Shown here: positions 1 to 8,958 of the stretch, one piece after another | Layout of the letters: each line of letters starts with the position of its first letter | How positions within the stretch are numbered: position 1 is the first letter of the stretch | Source of the DNA: Paraburkholderia youngii | Lineage (GTDB): Bacteria > Pseudomonadota > Gammaproteobacteria > Burkholderiales > Burkholderiaceae | Direction: 5' to 3' | Assembly (NCBI RefSeq): GCF_013366925.1 | Contig: NZ_JAALDK010000002.1 | Location: 372,001 to 436,000 of the forward strand | DNA length: 64,000 nt | Notes under the pieces: model-generated | Told to the model about the DNA's origin: nothing | What the model saw: only the letters and a program-made list of their open reading frames with translations | Databases searched by the model: none | Position numbers and translations under genes: made by a program

Positions 1-1
1 G

Positions 2-1702
2 GAAGTCCAGAAGGACATCGGCCTGATGCCCTACAGGATCATCAGGGCCGATAACGGCGACGCGTGGGTCGAAGCGCACGACGAAAAACTCGCGCCACCG
101 CAGGTGTCCGCAGAGGTGTTGCGCAAAATGAAGAAGACGGCCGAAGACTACCTCGGCGAGCCAGTCACGGAAGCCGTGATTACCGTGCCAGCGTACTTCA
201 ACGACAGCCAGCGCCAGGCGACCAAGGACGCGGGCCGTATCGCGGGGCTCGAAGTCAGGAGAATCATTAACGAGCCGACCGCAGCTGCCCTCGCGTTCGG
301 TCTGGACAGGCAGGAAAACCGTGACCGCAAGATCGCCGTATTCGACCTCGGTGGTGGCACCTTTGACATATCCCTGATCGAGATTGCCGACGTGCGCGGT
401 GAAAAACAGTTCGAGGTACTGTCGACGAACGGGGACACGTTCCTCGGCGGTGAAGATTTCGACCAGCGCATCATCGACTATCTCGTCGGCGAGTTCAGGA
501 AGGAGCAAGGCATTGATCTGTCGAAGGACGTGCTCGCACTGCAACGCCTGAAAGAAGCGGCCGAAAAGGCGAAGATCGAACTGTCTTCGAGCCAGCAGAC
601 CGAGATCAACCTGCCCTACATCACGGCAGATGCCTCCGGGCCGAAGCATCTGAGCGTGAAGCTCACGCGCGCCAGACTCGAGGCACTCGTCGAGGATCTG
701 ATCGAGCGCACGATGGAGCCGTGCCGAATTGCGATCAAGGACGCCGGGTTGTCCACGGACAAGATCGACGACGTCATCCTCGTTGGCGGCATGACACGGA
801 TGCCAAGGGTGCAGGAGGCGGTCAAGGCGTTTTTCGGGCGCGAACCCCGCAAGGATGTCAATCCCGACGAGGCGGTCGCCGTGGGCGCGGCGATCCAGGG
901 GGCAGTGCTGTCCGGTGAACGAAAAGACGTGCTGCTGCTTGACGTCACGCCGCTCTCGCTTGGCATCGAGACGCTCGGCGGGGTCATGACCAGGATGATC
1001 GAAAGGAACACCACCATACCGACCCGGTTCTCGGAGGTTTTTTCGACCGCGGACGACAACCAGTCGGCAGTCGGCATCAAGGTCTATCAAGGCGAACGCG
1101 AGATGGCGAGCGGGAACAAGCTGCTCGGTGAGTTCAAACTGGAAGGCATCCCTCCTGCGCCGCGTGGCATGCCGCAGATCGAGGTGATGTTCGACATCGA
1201 TGCGAATGGAATCTTGCACGTGTCGGCCAGAGACAAGGCGACGGGCAAGGAAAACCGGATCACCATCAAGGCCAGTTCGGGCCTGTCCGAAGGCGAAGTT
1301 GAAAAGATGGTGAGAGACGCCGAAGCGCACGCCGCGGAGGACCATCGGCTGCGTGAACTGGCCGAGGCGCGCAATCAGGGCGACGCCCTGATACACCGCA
1401 CGCGCAAGGCCCTCGGCGAATACCACGAGAAGCTGAGTGCGGACGAGAAGGCGAAGATTGAAGCCGCGACCAGGGAACTGGAGGCCGCGCTCAAGGGTTC
1501 CGACCGGGACGAAATCGACGTCAGGACCCGCGCACTCGCTACCGCCTCGCAGCAACTCGGAGAAAAAGTCTACGCAGACGTGCAGTCACAGGGGAGCAGT
1601 CCCGGGCCTGCGACCAGCCCGCAAGAGGCAGGCCGCCCGGGGCAAGACGTGGACGATGACGTGATCGACGCGGAGTTCAGGGAAGTGAACACCAAACGGT
1701 GA
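2..1702 (+). CDS. dnaK: Molecular chaperone DnaK (Hsp70), 5' end cut off by window edge
   Basis: ATP-dependent Hsp70 chaperone that binds exposed hydrophobic segments with DnaJ and GrpE in the cytoplasm. The frame is open from base 2, so about the first 80 residues of the family are missing. Visible Hsp70 landmarks in order are the [10 protein letters not shown] segment, [19 protein letters not shown] of the ATPase phosphate loop, LVGGMTRMP, the linker [19 protein letters not shown], and the substrate-binding and lid regions, ending in the acidic tail DDDVIDAEF typical of bacterial DnaK. No dnaJ or grpE follows. The sequence deviates at several usually conserved spots (for example [13 protein letters not shown]), so it may be a secondary paralogue rather than the housekeeping copy; that last point is inference. 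Confidence 0.95.
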   Translation, partial: EVQKDIGLMPYRIIRADNGDAWVEAHDEKLAPPQVSAEVLRKMKKTAEDYLGEPVTEAVITVPAYFNDSQRQATKDAGRIAGLEVRRIINEPTAAALAFGLDRQENRDRKIAVFDLGGGTFDISLIEIADVRGEKQFEVLSTNGDTFLGGEDFDQRIIDYLVGEFRKEQGIDLSKDVLALQRLKEAAEKAKIELSSSQQTEINLPYITADASGPKHLSVKLTRARLEALVEDLIERTMEPCRIAIKDAGLSTDKIDDVILVGGMTRMPRVQEAVKAFFGREPRKDVNPDEAVAVGAAIQGAVLSGERKDVLLLDVTPLSLGIETLGGVMTRMIERNTTIPTRFSEVFSTADDNQSAVGIKVYQGEREMASGNKLLGEFKLEGIPPAPRGMPQIEVMFDIDANGILHVSARDKATGKENRITIKASSGLSEGEVEKMVRDAEAHAAEDHRLRELAEARNQGDALIHRTRKALGEYHEKLSADEKAKIEAATRELEAALKGSDRDEIDVRTRALATASQQLGEKVYADVQSQGSSPGPATSPQEAGRPGQDVDDDVIDAEFREVNTKR

Positions 1703-1742
1703 CGCGCAGGTGGGCAGCACTGGACGGTAAGAGGCCTTCGCC

Positions 1743-2117
1743 ATGAAGAGACGATTGTGTGGATTACTCGCGGTAGCGGCGATTGCCGGGTTCTGGCCAG
1801 AGACCACGATGCCAGCCAGCCCGCCGCTGCCGACGTTGCCTCTGCAGCGCGATATCTGGATCACCGGGACAATCGGACGTGGCAGCGGGACGTATGCGCC
1901 GGGCGACTATACGACGATCACGCTGGATCGCCCCTCGACCTCCCCCTGCACTGACAAGGTGGTGACCGACATCCTCCTTGGCGAAGGCGGTGCGATGCCC
2001 CCCACACTCCTGCTGCCGTATCTTAACCAGCGAGTCGCCGTCAGGGGCCGCGTGATCTGTCCAGAATCCGGCATTCAGTTTGAGCCGCAGCCGGACTTCG
2101 TGTTTCCGATCTGGTGA
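1743..2117 (+). CDS. Small secreted protein of unknown function
   Basis: A 124-residue protein that I do not recognise with certainty. It begins with a short positively charged stretch (MKRR) and a hydrophobic segment (LCGLLAVAAIAGFW), which reads as a signal peptide, so it is probably exported. The mature part carries two cysteines (in SPCTDK and VICPES) that could form a disulfide, and a beta-rich segment NQRVAVRGRVICPESGI resembling small OB-like periplasmic domains such as DUF4431, which is only a guess. It lies 40 bases after dnaK with no obvious promoter between them. The coding frame is supported by the signal peptide and lack of a better overlapping frame. Confidence 0.6.
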   Translation: MKRRLCGLLAVAAIAGFWPETTMPASPPLPTLPLQRDIWITGTIGRGSGTYAPGDYTTITLDRPSTSPCTDKVVTDILLGEGGAMPPTLLLPYLNQRVAVRGRVICPESGIQFEPQPDFVFPIW

Positions 2118-2492
2118 GGCCCGTGTCCAGTCGCGTGCCACGCGCGCATCGGGCGTCGTGTGTTGCGACCATGGTGAGTTGAAGGTGCCACAGCGGCACC
2201 TGACCGTGGCATGGCTTACGCTCACGGCAACAAGACAGCGCCGCAGTGCCCTGAACTACCTGTCATTTTTCCCGGCGGCGGAAAGGCGAGCCGGTCATTC
2301 ACCACTGAAAGCACTGCGGATACCGAGATAGCGATGGACTCTGCTGGCTTCGGATGTCCGTGTCGGCGTGGATTGCACCGCCAACATCGTGACGGTAGGC
2401 CCGGGCATGGAACGCCAAAGCTATCGAAGTGCAAATCAGGCTTCATGCCTTATAAATTAGGGCTTTCCGGGAAAAGTTGAACGCGCTTCTTT

Positions 2493-2506
2493 AGTACCAA
2501 CTTTAG
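2493..2506 (+). repeat. ACCAACTTTAG-like repeat, copy 1
   Basis: The word AGTACCAACTTTAG occurs here and again exactly at 3317-3330. Related words lie at 3341-3353 on the same strand and, inverted, at 3192-3205 and 3225-3238. Repeated short words in both orientations near a recombinase gene are typical of transposase or integrase binding sites at element ends, for instance the multiple terminal repeats of IS21-family elements. The assignment is inference. Confidence 0.45.
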
Positions 2507-2614
2507 CCGTGCAAGCGCGCAATTCACACATGCCTTTTCATGTAACGGGCAGGAGCGACCGTGCCTGTTTGAGAAGCGCATGCGACGGGGCAAACTCGTT
2601 ACGTCCAGCCATAG

Positions 2615-2761
2615 TTAGAGCGGGTCACTGGTGCGCGCGAAGAGCTCGTCGTCGGACGTCTCGCCCGCATTCAGAACGAGGCCAGGCTGGTCGAATTGGC
2701 GAAAGAACGCGAGCGCTTGGAACGCGTCAAGCCGCCCGTCTCGACGACCAGCCTTGGCTAG
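2615..2761 (+). pseudogene. Short coding remnant rich in charged helix, unknown origin
   Basis: Between a TAG at 2612-2614 and a TAG at 2759-2761 the frame reads as a natural-looking charged helix (segments REELVVGRLARIQNEA and LAKERERLERVKPP). No plausible start with a ribosome binding site is present and the other frames look random. I read it as the 3' end of a gene whose front has been lost. I cannot name the family. Confidence 0.25.
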
Positions 2762-3191
2762 AATTTCGGCGGCGGCTGCCAGTTGTCGGGAGGCTGCGAG
2801 GAACCTGGTGCGCGCCACGACGGTTCACATTGTCAGACCTTGCTGCACTTTTGCGCCTGTTTTCAGGGCTCAAAGCGCAGATCCTCTGCCTATGTTGGTT
2901 GGCAAATACGCCGACGGACTGGAGGTGCTTCGCTGAGGCAGCGAGCAGCTGGTTCTGCCGTCGCTGTCGTCCTAAGTGCCAGTCAGTCACTCTGCGCTAG
3001 CAGTCGCTTCGGGGCCGGGCGTCGGCCCGAGCGCGGATTGAATTCGGTGCTGTGAAAGGATCGCCCGCTGGTCTGCTGCGCCGCGTGCTTGCGCGCGGCA
3101 GCCTCGACGTAGAGGCTGATGTCAGTCGTGGGCTTTCAGAGGCAGGTCAACGAGATGCACGCATGATATCCCGACCGCGAACTTTTACGGG

Positions 3192-3238
3192 ATTAAAGTT
3201 ATTCCTATCGGTGCCACGCCGTCACCTAAAGTTGTTCC
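3192..3238 (-). repeat. Two inverted ACCAACTTTAG-like repeats
   Basis: Read on the minus strand these are GGAATAACTTTAAT (3192-3205) and GGAACAACTTTAGG (3225-3238), inverted relative to the copies at 2493 and 3317. The spacing of about 33 bases between the two, in one orientation, resembles paired terminal repeats of an element end. Confidence 0.4.
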
Positions 3239-3316
3239 TTCCAGCCCACCCACAGGGACGCGAGCGGCCGGTTGAACGTCATTGTGCCGTCGGAGTTCGA
3301 ACGGCCCGACGGCAGT

Positions 3317-3356
3317 AGTACCAACTTTAGTTGAAATTTAGAACCAATTTTAGTTG
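3317..3356 (+). repeat. Two direct ACCAACTTTAG-like repeats
   Basis: AGTACCAACTTTAG at 3317-3330 is identical to the copy at 2493-2506, and GAACCAATTTTAGTTG follows at 3341-3356. They lie about 100 bases ahead of the tyrosine recombinase gene, inside an AT-rich stretch, so they could be recombinase or transposase binding sites or an element end. Confidence 0.45.
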
Positions 3357-3455
3357 TGTGAGCGGGGAAGTTTTTCTAAAAATGGTGAGCCGACCCGGCT
3401 ACAAAGATAATCTTTCTTATCATAACGACCCTATTTCTACGTTAAACTTGGCGTT

Positions 3456-5168
3456 ATGACAGTCCACCACACCTTGATGCCCGCCCCGGCCTCCGCTGAC
3501 CCGTCCGGCTTCCCCGACGCCGATGAACTCGCCGTGCTGCGGGCGTGGTATGCAGGACTGCCCGTGCGCGAGGCGGTTGAGCGCTACCAGCCTGCCGCGC
3601 TGGGCGACGGCAAATCCGCGCGAGGCGTGCTCGGGCGCATCCGGCGCCGGCTGCAGGCGATCGCGCGCGCCGCGCATCGCGAAGAGCTGGCCGCCCTGTT
3701 CGATCATCCCGCGGAAGATCGCGTACGGCTCGCGAAGGCCGTCGCGCACGCCATCGAGGCGCTGCGCACCGCGCGTGCGCCCGAACCGCAGATCACCGAC
3801 GACGTCGCGCAGTGGTTCGCTGCGCGGGCCGTGCGCGTACTGCACGCCCACGGCATCCGCACGCTCGCGGATCTGACCGTGCGCGTGCCGCGCCGCCGCC
3901 AGTGGTGGAAAGCGGTACCCGGCCTCGGCGCATCCAGCGCCCGCGCCATCGAGGCATTCTTCGCGGCGTGGCCTGCCCTCACCGAAAAGGCACGCGCGCT
4001 CATCAGCGCGAGCCGCCAAGGCGAACTCGTGCCGTGGGAATCGCTGCAGGTTCCGCATGAAGTCGACGGCTCACAGGGGACCTTCCGCGCGCCCAAAGCC
4101 ACCTGTGCGCTCGACGCCGACAACGACTACGAAGCGGTGCAGACCTGGCTCGCGTTACACGAATCACACGCCACGCAGCGCACCTACCGCAAGGAGGCCG
4201 AGCGCCTGATCCTGTGGGCAATCGTCGAGCGCGGCCGTGCGCTGTCCTCGCTCACGACCGAAGATGCGATCGCGTACCGCGCGTTCCTGCGCCACCCGTC
4301 GCCGCGCGCCCGCTGGGTTGGCCCGGTGCGTCCACGTACGTCGCCGGACTGGCGCCCGTTCAATGGCAGCCTGTCGGCGCGCTCGGTCGCGCATGCGCTG
4401 TCGATTCTGGGCGCCCTGTTCCGCTGGCTGATCGAGCAGCGCTACGTGCTCGCCAATCCGTTTGCCGGCGTGAAGGTCCGCGAGGCCAGCGGCGCCAACG
4501 TGCTGGATACCTCGCACGCGTTCACCGAAGGCGAATGGGCGCTCGTGCGCACGATCGCCGATGGACTCGAGTGGTCATCTGGCTGGTCAGCACCCGCCGC
4601 ACAACGGCTACGCTTCCTGCTCGACTTCGGTTACGCAACGGGGCTGCGGGCGAGCGAACTGGTCGGCGCCTCGCTCGGACACATTGAGACCGATGCACGA
4701 GACGACCACTGGTTGCGTGTAACGGGTAAGGGAAAGAAGCTCGCGCGCGTCGCGCTGCCGCTGCTGGCGTGGGACGCCCTCGTACGTTATCTCGCCGAAC
4801 GCGAATTGCCGATCCTGCCGGTTCGCTGGCGGCCGGAAACGCCGGTCATCGGCAGCCTCGAGGCGGAGAGCGTCGCGGCGATCAGCAGCGTGCGGCTCTG
4901 GGGTGTGCTCAGGCGCTTCTTCGTGCTCGCCGCACAGGCGATTGAAGCCGATCATCCGCCGCTGGCAGAGAAGCTGCGTCGTGCGAGTCCGCACTGGATG
5001 CGCCACACCCATGCGACCCATGCGCTCGGGCGCGGTGCTGAACTGACGACTGTACGGGACAATCTGCGGCACGCTTCGGTGTCGACGACGTCGATCTATC
5101 TGCACAGCGACGAGGTGAAGCGGGCACGGCAGATCGGCGACGCTTTTGGCAGTGACAGACGCCGGTAG
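3456..5168 (+). CDS. Tyrosine recombinase/phage integrase family, long N-terminal form
   Basis: Site-specific recombinase of 570 residues that would cut and rejoin DNA through a covalent tyrosine intermediate. The C-terminal catalytic domain shows the family residues: the first Arg in TGLRASELVG near residue 399, the HxxR box in HWMRHTHATH near 512, and the second His and nucleophilic Tyr in LRHASVSTTSIYLHSDE near 535-547. A core-binding SAM-like domain sits around 225-350 (QTWLALHESHATQRTYRKE). The first 200 residues form an extra helical region like the DUF3701 extension of Burkholderia integrases, with a helix-hairpin-helix-like stretch (VPGLGASSARAI). Proteins of this type occur in chromosomal islands and in paired or tripled recombinase elements; here it stands alone next to the repeats described above. 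Confidence 0.9.
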   Translation: MTVHHTLMPAPASADPSGFPDADELAVLRAWYAGLPVREAVERYQPAALGDGKSARGVLGRIRRRLQAIARAAHREELAALFDHPAEDRVRLAKAVAHAIEALRTARAPEPQITDDVAQWFAARAVRVLHAHGIRTLADLTVRVPRRRQWWKAVPGLGASSARAIEAFFAAWPALTEKARALISASRQGELVPWESLQVPHEVDGSQGTFRAPKATCALDADNDYEAVQTWLALHESHATQRTYRKEAERLILWAIVERGRALSSLTTEDAIAYRAFLRHPSPRARWVGPVRPRTSPDWRPFNGSLSARSVAHALSILGALFRWLIEQRYVLANPFAGVKVREASGANVLDTSHAFTEGEWALVRTIADGLEWSSGWSAPAAQRLRFLLDFGYATGLRASELVGASLGHIETDARDDHWLRVTGKGKKLARVALPLLAWDALVRYLAERELPILPVRWRPETPVIGSLEAESVAAISSVRLWGVLRRFFVLAAQAIEADHPPLAEKLRRASPHWMRHTHATHALGRGAELTTVRDNLRHASVSTTSIYLHSDEVKRARQIGDAFGSDRRR

Positions 5169-5318
5169 ACAGGGCGCAACCGGTATTCAGAATCGCTGGC
5201 TTCCACGCAGTCCGAAGCGGTGCGTTATGACCTGCAAACCGCCAACTCCGCCCGCACCCGAAATGCATAACCTGTGCAAAAATCATCGTGACCTGATCAG
5301 AAGCTCCCTCCACCGCCT

Positions 5319-5588
5319 ATGGAAACCGTCGAACTTGAACCGCAGGTGCTCGTCAATCGTCTCGGCGTGGCATTTTCTCTGGTCTTCCAGAACCGCCCGG
5401 TCGAATGCATCATCACGATCACGGCGCTGGAAGCGTATTTCTGGCTGGAACCACGCGCAGGCGACGAGCGCATCCTCAAAACCTTTCGCGATGGCTACGG
5501 ACGCATTCGCGCGATCGCCGAACGGAAGCTGCTTGCCCATCCCGCGGCACGACTTGAGCTGACGCCGGCAGATTTCTCGCGCCCCTGA
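5319..5588 (+). CDS. Small DUF1488-like protein
   Basis: An 89-residue soluble protein. The pattern of a short beta region followed by CIITITALEAYFWLEP and a C-terminal helix with RIRAIAERKLL matches small conserved DUF1488-type proteins, whose function is not known. The ATG at 5319 gives a compact protein with no signal peptide. It stands between the recombinase and a tandem hexamer repeat, so it may be cargo of the same mobile region. Confidence 0.6.
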   Translation: METVELEPQVLVNRLGVAFSLVFQNRPVECIITITALEAYFWLEPRAGDERILKTFRDGYGRIRAIAERKLLAHPAARLELTPADFSRP

Positions 5589-5637
5589 AACACCGGTTTT
5601 CGCCTGCGGAGCATCCTTCTGCTCACATTCCAGAATC

Positions 5638-5670
5638 GACTCCGACTGCGACTCCGACTCCGACTCCGAC
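5638..5670 (+). repeat. Short tandem hexamer repeat (GACTCC)n
   Basis: Five to six near-perfect tandem copies of the hexamer GACTCC, one with GACTGC. It lies just after the DUF1488-like gene. It is a simple-sequence tract that could vary in length by slippage; no role is visible. Confidence 0.7.
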
Positions 5671-5748
5671 AGCGCGCGTGCAACTGGTCTGCAGTCAGTT
5701 GAGCGGCGGTTTCGTGGCTCGCGAGTGCAGGCACTTTAATGGAAGCGT

Positions 5749-6018
5749 ATGGGCCAGTGCTCATCACGTGCATTCCGCCACGACGGCAACTCGGGCCGGC
5801 CGCCTTTTGTGAGCAGCTTTTGGGGCGAAGCCCGGGTGCGATGGCGAACGACGTCGACTGTTAGTTGCATATTAAAAAGGAAGCCATTGAACGGCAGCGC
5901 CATCGAGACGAGCGACCGGGTGTTCATTCACGCCCTCGCCCCTATCGCACCCGGTAACGAGTTCCTCATCGACTACGGTCTGTCAGTCGACGGTGCGGTC
6001 ACCCATGAAGTGGCCTGA
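5749..6018 (+). pseudogene. SET-domain protein remnant (C-terminal piece)
   Basis: The last 45 or so codons read clearly as the end of a SET-domain lysine methyltransferase: DRVFIHALAPIAPGNEFLID followed by YGLSVDG, which matches the family's post-catalytic motif (usually IxxGEELxxDY). The front half of the frame is not convincing; a faint GNSGR near the start may be what is left of the SAM-binding GGN-AR box, out of register. The catalytic NHSC motif is not visible. I therefore call it a decayed gene. Bacterial SET proteins of this size are about 160 residues. Confidence 0.5.
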
Positions 6019-6121
6019 CGATCAGGCGTTGGCACGTCGCGGAAGCCGAGCGATTCGAGGGTCTGCAACTAGTCGAACCATCGCAACCAGCAAGTCTATC
6101 CCGGCAAGCCGGCAAGGCCTA

Positions 6122-7192
6122 TTAGTGCACGTTCTCATCCAGCACAAGCAGATTGTCGTGCGAAAAGCCAAGAGCAACTGGCTGCCCGCGCTCCGGCAGG
6201 ATCCGGTTCGGATCGTTGAACACATCGAGAGTAACGATTGCGCTGCTGACCCGCGCGCGAATACGCACCACGGAACCGAGGAAGCTGATCTCTTCAACCG
6301 TCGCCGACAGCGAGTTGCGGTCGTTCGATGGCGGCTCGAGCAGAATTGCCTCGGGACGCAACGCCAGCACACGCTCCTTACCGGCATCGTCCGGTGGGAG
6401 CGGCCGCGATGTCACCAGTTCCTGACCGTCAACGGCAATGCGTCCCGTTGCAGGATCGATCACACGCCCGGCCAGAATATTGAGCGTTCCCACGAACGTC
6501 GCGACAAAGCGTGTACGCGGAAAGTTGTATATATCGAGCGGCGCCCCAACTTGCTCGACACGCCCGTCGTTCATTACGACGATGCGGTCCGACATCGACA
6601 ACGCTTCTTCCTGATCGTGCGTGACGAAGATCGACGTAATGCCGAGTTCACGCTGTAGTGTCCGTATATCTTCGCGCAGCGAGACCCGAATTTTTGCGTC
6701 GAGCGCGGAAAGCGGTTCGTCGAGCAGCAGCACTTGAGGCTTACTCGCGAGCGCACGGGCCAAGGCCACACGCTGTTGCTGCCCACCGGACAATTGCCAC
6801 GGATAGCGCCCGGCGAGATGCGGCAGCTTGATCAGTTCCAGCATCTCTGCAACGCGCCCGCTCACCTCTTTCTCCGACCGCTTTGCGACCTTCAACGCGA
6901 AGCCGATGTTCTGCGCCACCGTCATGTTCGGAAACAACGCGTAAGACTGGAACACCATGCCGACGGCGCGATCGCGCGTGCGCACACGCGTAACGTCACG
7001 ACCATTCAGGCGGATCGCGCCTCGCGTGGGCGTTTCGAATCCGGCGATCATGCGCAGCACGGTCGTCTTACCGCAGCCCGACGGGCCGAGAAAGGTGATG
7101 AATTCGCCTTGTCCGATGTTCATGTCGAACTGATGCACCGCAACGTTTGCTCCAAAGGCCTTGTGAAGATTGTCAATCTCGAGAAATGCCAT
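6122..7192 (-). CDS. ABC importer ATPase, PotA/FbpC-like
   Basis: Cytoplasmic ATPase that powers a binding-protein-dependent importer. The 356-residue protein has Walker A GPSGCGKTT near residues 36-44, the signature LSGGQQQRVALARA, Walker B VLLLDEPLSALD, the switch His in THDQEEAL, and a C-terminal TOBE-like region (EISFLGSVVRIRARV) typical of the spermidine, ferric and 2-aminoethylphosphonate importer families. The ATG at 7192 has GGTGAGG in front; an upstream GTG at 7207 is possible. It is the last gene of a binding protein-permease-permease-ATPase operon, 19 bases after the second permease. Confidence 0.9.
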   Translation of the reverse strand: MAFLEIDNLHKAFGANVAVHQFDMNIGQGEFITFLGPSGCGKTTVLRMIAGFETPTRGAIRLNGRDVTRVRTRDRAVGMVFQSYALFPNMTVAQNIGFALKVAKRSEKEVSGRVAEMLELIKLPHLAGRYPWQLSGGQQQRVALARALASKPQVLLLDEPLSALDAKIRVSLREDIRTLQRELGITSIFVTHDQEEALSMSDRIVVMNDGRVEQVGAPLDIYNFPRTRFVATFVGTLNILAGRVIDPATGRIAVDGQELVTSRPLPPDDAGKERVLALRPEAILLEPPSNDRNSLSATVEEISFLGSVVRIRARVSSAIVTLDVFNDPNRILPERGQPVALGFSHDNLLVLDENVH

Positions 7193-7211
7193 GGGTCGCG
7201 GCCTCACCGGC

Positions 7212-8003
7212 TCAAGTTTTATGGCCGGCCAGCGCGCGCGCCGAGCCGAACACCTGGATCAATCCCATCGATGCCCACGTGACAATGAAAGCGATGATCG
7301 CCAGCGCCGAGGGCTCGTAAGCGCGGTTCGCGCCGATCAGTTGCAAATACGGTCCGAACGCCGGGCGATCCAGCAGGCTCGCGATCGTGAATTCGCCGAT
7401 TACCACGGCGAACGTCAGAAACGCGCCGGACAGAATCCCCGAGCGCACGTTCGGGAAAATCACGCGGAAAAGGATCGTCGTCCAGCCAGCGCCGAGACAC
7501 TCGGCGGCCTCGGTCAGCGAGCGTACATCAACGGCGCGCATCCCCGCATCGACGGCCCGGTACATAAAAGGCAGCGATAGCGTGACGTAACCGAATACGA
7601 GTAGCAGATCGGTCGCGCGTTCGTGACTGGTGAACGGCAGAATCGAACTGCTGTTGTAGATGCGCAAGTAGCCGAAGACGATCACGATGGCCGGGATCAC
7701 GAGCGGCAGCAGGGTGATGAACTCCACGACCGGCCGAAGCTTCGGTAAACGCAGTTGCACCCAATACGCCGTAGGCACGACGAGCAGCACGCCGATCACG
7801 ATGGTGAGCAATCCCATCAACACTGAATAGCCGAACGAAGCCTGAAAATGGGGATCTCCCAAGACAACGCGGTACGCATCGAAGCTGCACGCGTCGCGAC
7901 GCATCCGCAGACTGAACTCGAAGGTCGCGGCGAGCGGAGTCAAAAAATACAGTGTGCCGATGATCACGGCGATCCAGGCGCCCGCGCGCGATTGCGATTT
8001 CAT
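7212..8003 (-). CDS. ABC importer permease, PotC-like
   Basis: Inner-membrane permease of 263 residues with six predicted membrane segments. The cytoplasmic EAA loop that docks on the ATPase reads EAAECLGAGWTTILFRVIFP. Its start codon shares one base with the stop codon of the preceding permease (TGATG), so the two are translationally coupled and likely form the heterodimeric channel of the same importer. The substrate cannot be told from the permease. Confidence 0.9.
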   Translation of the reverse strand: MKSQSRAGAWIAVIIGTLYFLTPLAATFEFSLRMRRDACSFDAYRVVLGDPHFQASFGYSVLMGLLTIVIGVLLVVPTAYWVQLRLPKLRPVVEFITLLPLVIPAIVIVFGYLRIYNSSSILPFTSHERATDLLLVFGYVTLSLPFMYRAVDAGMRAVDVRSLTEAAECLGAGWTTILFRVIFPNVRSGILSGAFLTFAVVIGEFTIASLLDRPAFGPYLQLIGANRAYEPSALAIIAFIVTWASMGLIQVFGSARALAGHKT

Positions 8004-8938
8004 CAGCGTCCCCTTTCGGCTCGCGCGCGCAACCAGATGTAACCGCCGTTCGACAGTCCCGTGACCACGATCATGCCGAGCGCGAGGGCATAACCGAGAT
8101 TCTGGTTATGCAGCACGTCGCCGCGAATCTGCGCGAACAGCAGGATCGGAACGATGTTGAGGGAACTGCCAGTCAACGCGTAAGCCGTGGCGACCGCGCC
8201 GAACGCGTTGGCGAACAGCAGCAGGGCCGCACCCAGAAAGCTCGGCCAAAGGACCGGCAACCCGACGTAGAGCCAGTATTGCGCCGCCGTGCCACCGAGG
8301 CAGTCGCACGCTTCGCGCCACTCGCGTTTCAGGCCATCGAGCGCCGGCGTGATGATGAGCACCATCAACGGAATCTGGAAGTACAGGTATGTAATGGTCA
8401 GCCCGAGGAAGCTCAGGATGCTGAACCCGGTGGAATAGAGATTGAAACCGAGATATTTCCGTGCGAGCACCGTCACGAGGCCCACGCGCCCCAAAGTACT
8501 GATGAACGCGAAGGCGAGCGGCACCCCCGCGAAGTTGGATGCGACGCCAGAAAAGGTCATGAGCGTCGGCCGGATCCACGCGGGCAACCGACCGTGCACC
8601 GCGGCCCACGCGAGCAGCGCGCCGAAGATGGCCCCGCCGGACGCGGATGCGACGCTCACCTTCACGCTGATCCAGTAGGCATCGAGTACAGCCGGTTGAA
8701 ACAGCTCGCGAAGATTCGCAAGTGTGAAGTTCCCCTGCGCATCCTGAAACGCGCCGATCATCAGAAAAGAGGTGGGCAATAAAAGAAATAGCAGCGCGAA
8801 CGCGAAAAACGGCACGACGCCCGCATAGGTCAGCCAACTTGCACCGCTGCTGCCGCGCACGGGACCGGATTTCGGCGCGGGCCCGGCGGGCGTCAGCAAG
8901 TCCGGGGCCGAGGCGCCTGGCTGCGGAGATGCGCTCAT
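8003..8938 (-). CDS. ABC importer permease, PotB-like
   Basis: Inner-membrane permease of about 311 residues. After a Pro/Ala-rich cytoplasmic N-terminus come six hydrophobic segments (first: TYAGVVPFFAFALLFLLLP) and an EAA loop EACDCLGGTAAQYWLYVGLP. The reading frame stays open far upstream, but the ATG at 8938 is preferred because it leaves only 20 bases after the binding-protein stop and upstream codons run into that gene. Partner of the following permease. Confidence 0.88.
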   Translation of the reverse strand: MSASPQPGASAPDLLTPAGPAPKSGPVRGSSGASWLTYAGVVPFFAFALLFLLLPTSFLMIGAFQDAQGNFTLANLRELFQPAVLDAYWISVKVSVASASGGAIFGALLAWAAVHGRLPAWIRPTLMTFSGVASNFAGVPLAFAFISTLGRVGLVTVLARKYLGFNLYSTGFSILSFLGLTITYLYFQIPLMVLIITPALDGLKREWREACDCLGGTAAQYWLYVGLPVLWPSFLGAALLLFANAFGAVATAYALTGSSLNIVPILLFAQIRGDVLHNQNLGYALALGMIVVTGLSNGGYIWLRARAERGR

Positions 8939-8958
8939 CCCGGCGGTCTCGCGCGTGC

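Larger units (their letters stand above)
2118..3455. other. Gap of 1.3 kb with decayed mobile-element sequence
   Basis: No intact gene is supported here. The stretch holds five scattered copies of an ACCAACTTTAG-like word in both orientations (listed separately) and one short frame that reads like protein (2615-2761). The last 130 bases before the recombinase gene are markedly richer in A and T than the surroundings and probably hold its promoter. The composition and repeats suggest remains of an insertion sequence or of integrase target sites. Confidence 0.4.

Noticed and set aside
5638..5670. Tandem hexamers considered as a CRISPR-like or origin iteron array
   Set aside because: Units are contiguous, six bases long and without spacers; a simple-sequence tract is the better reading.
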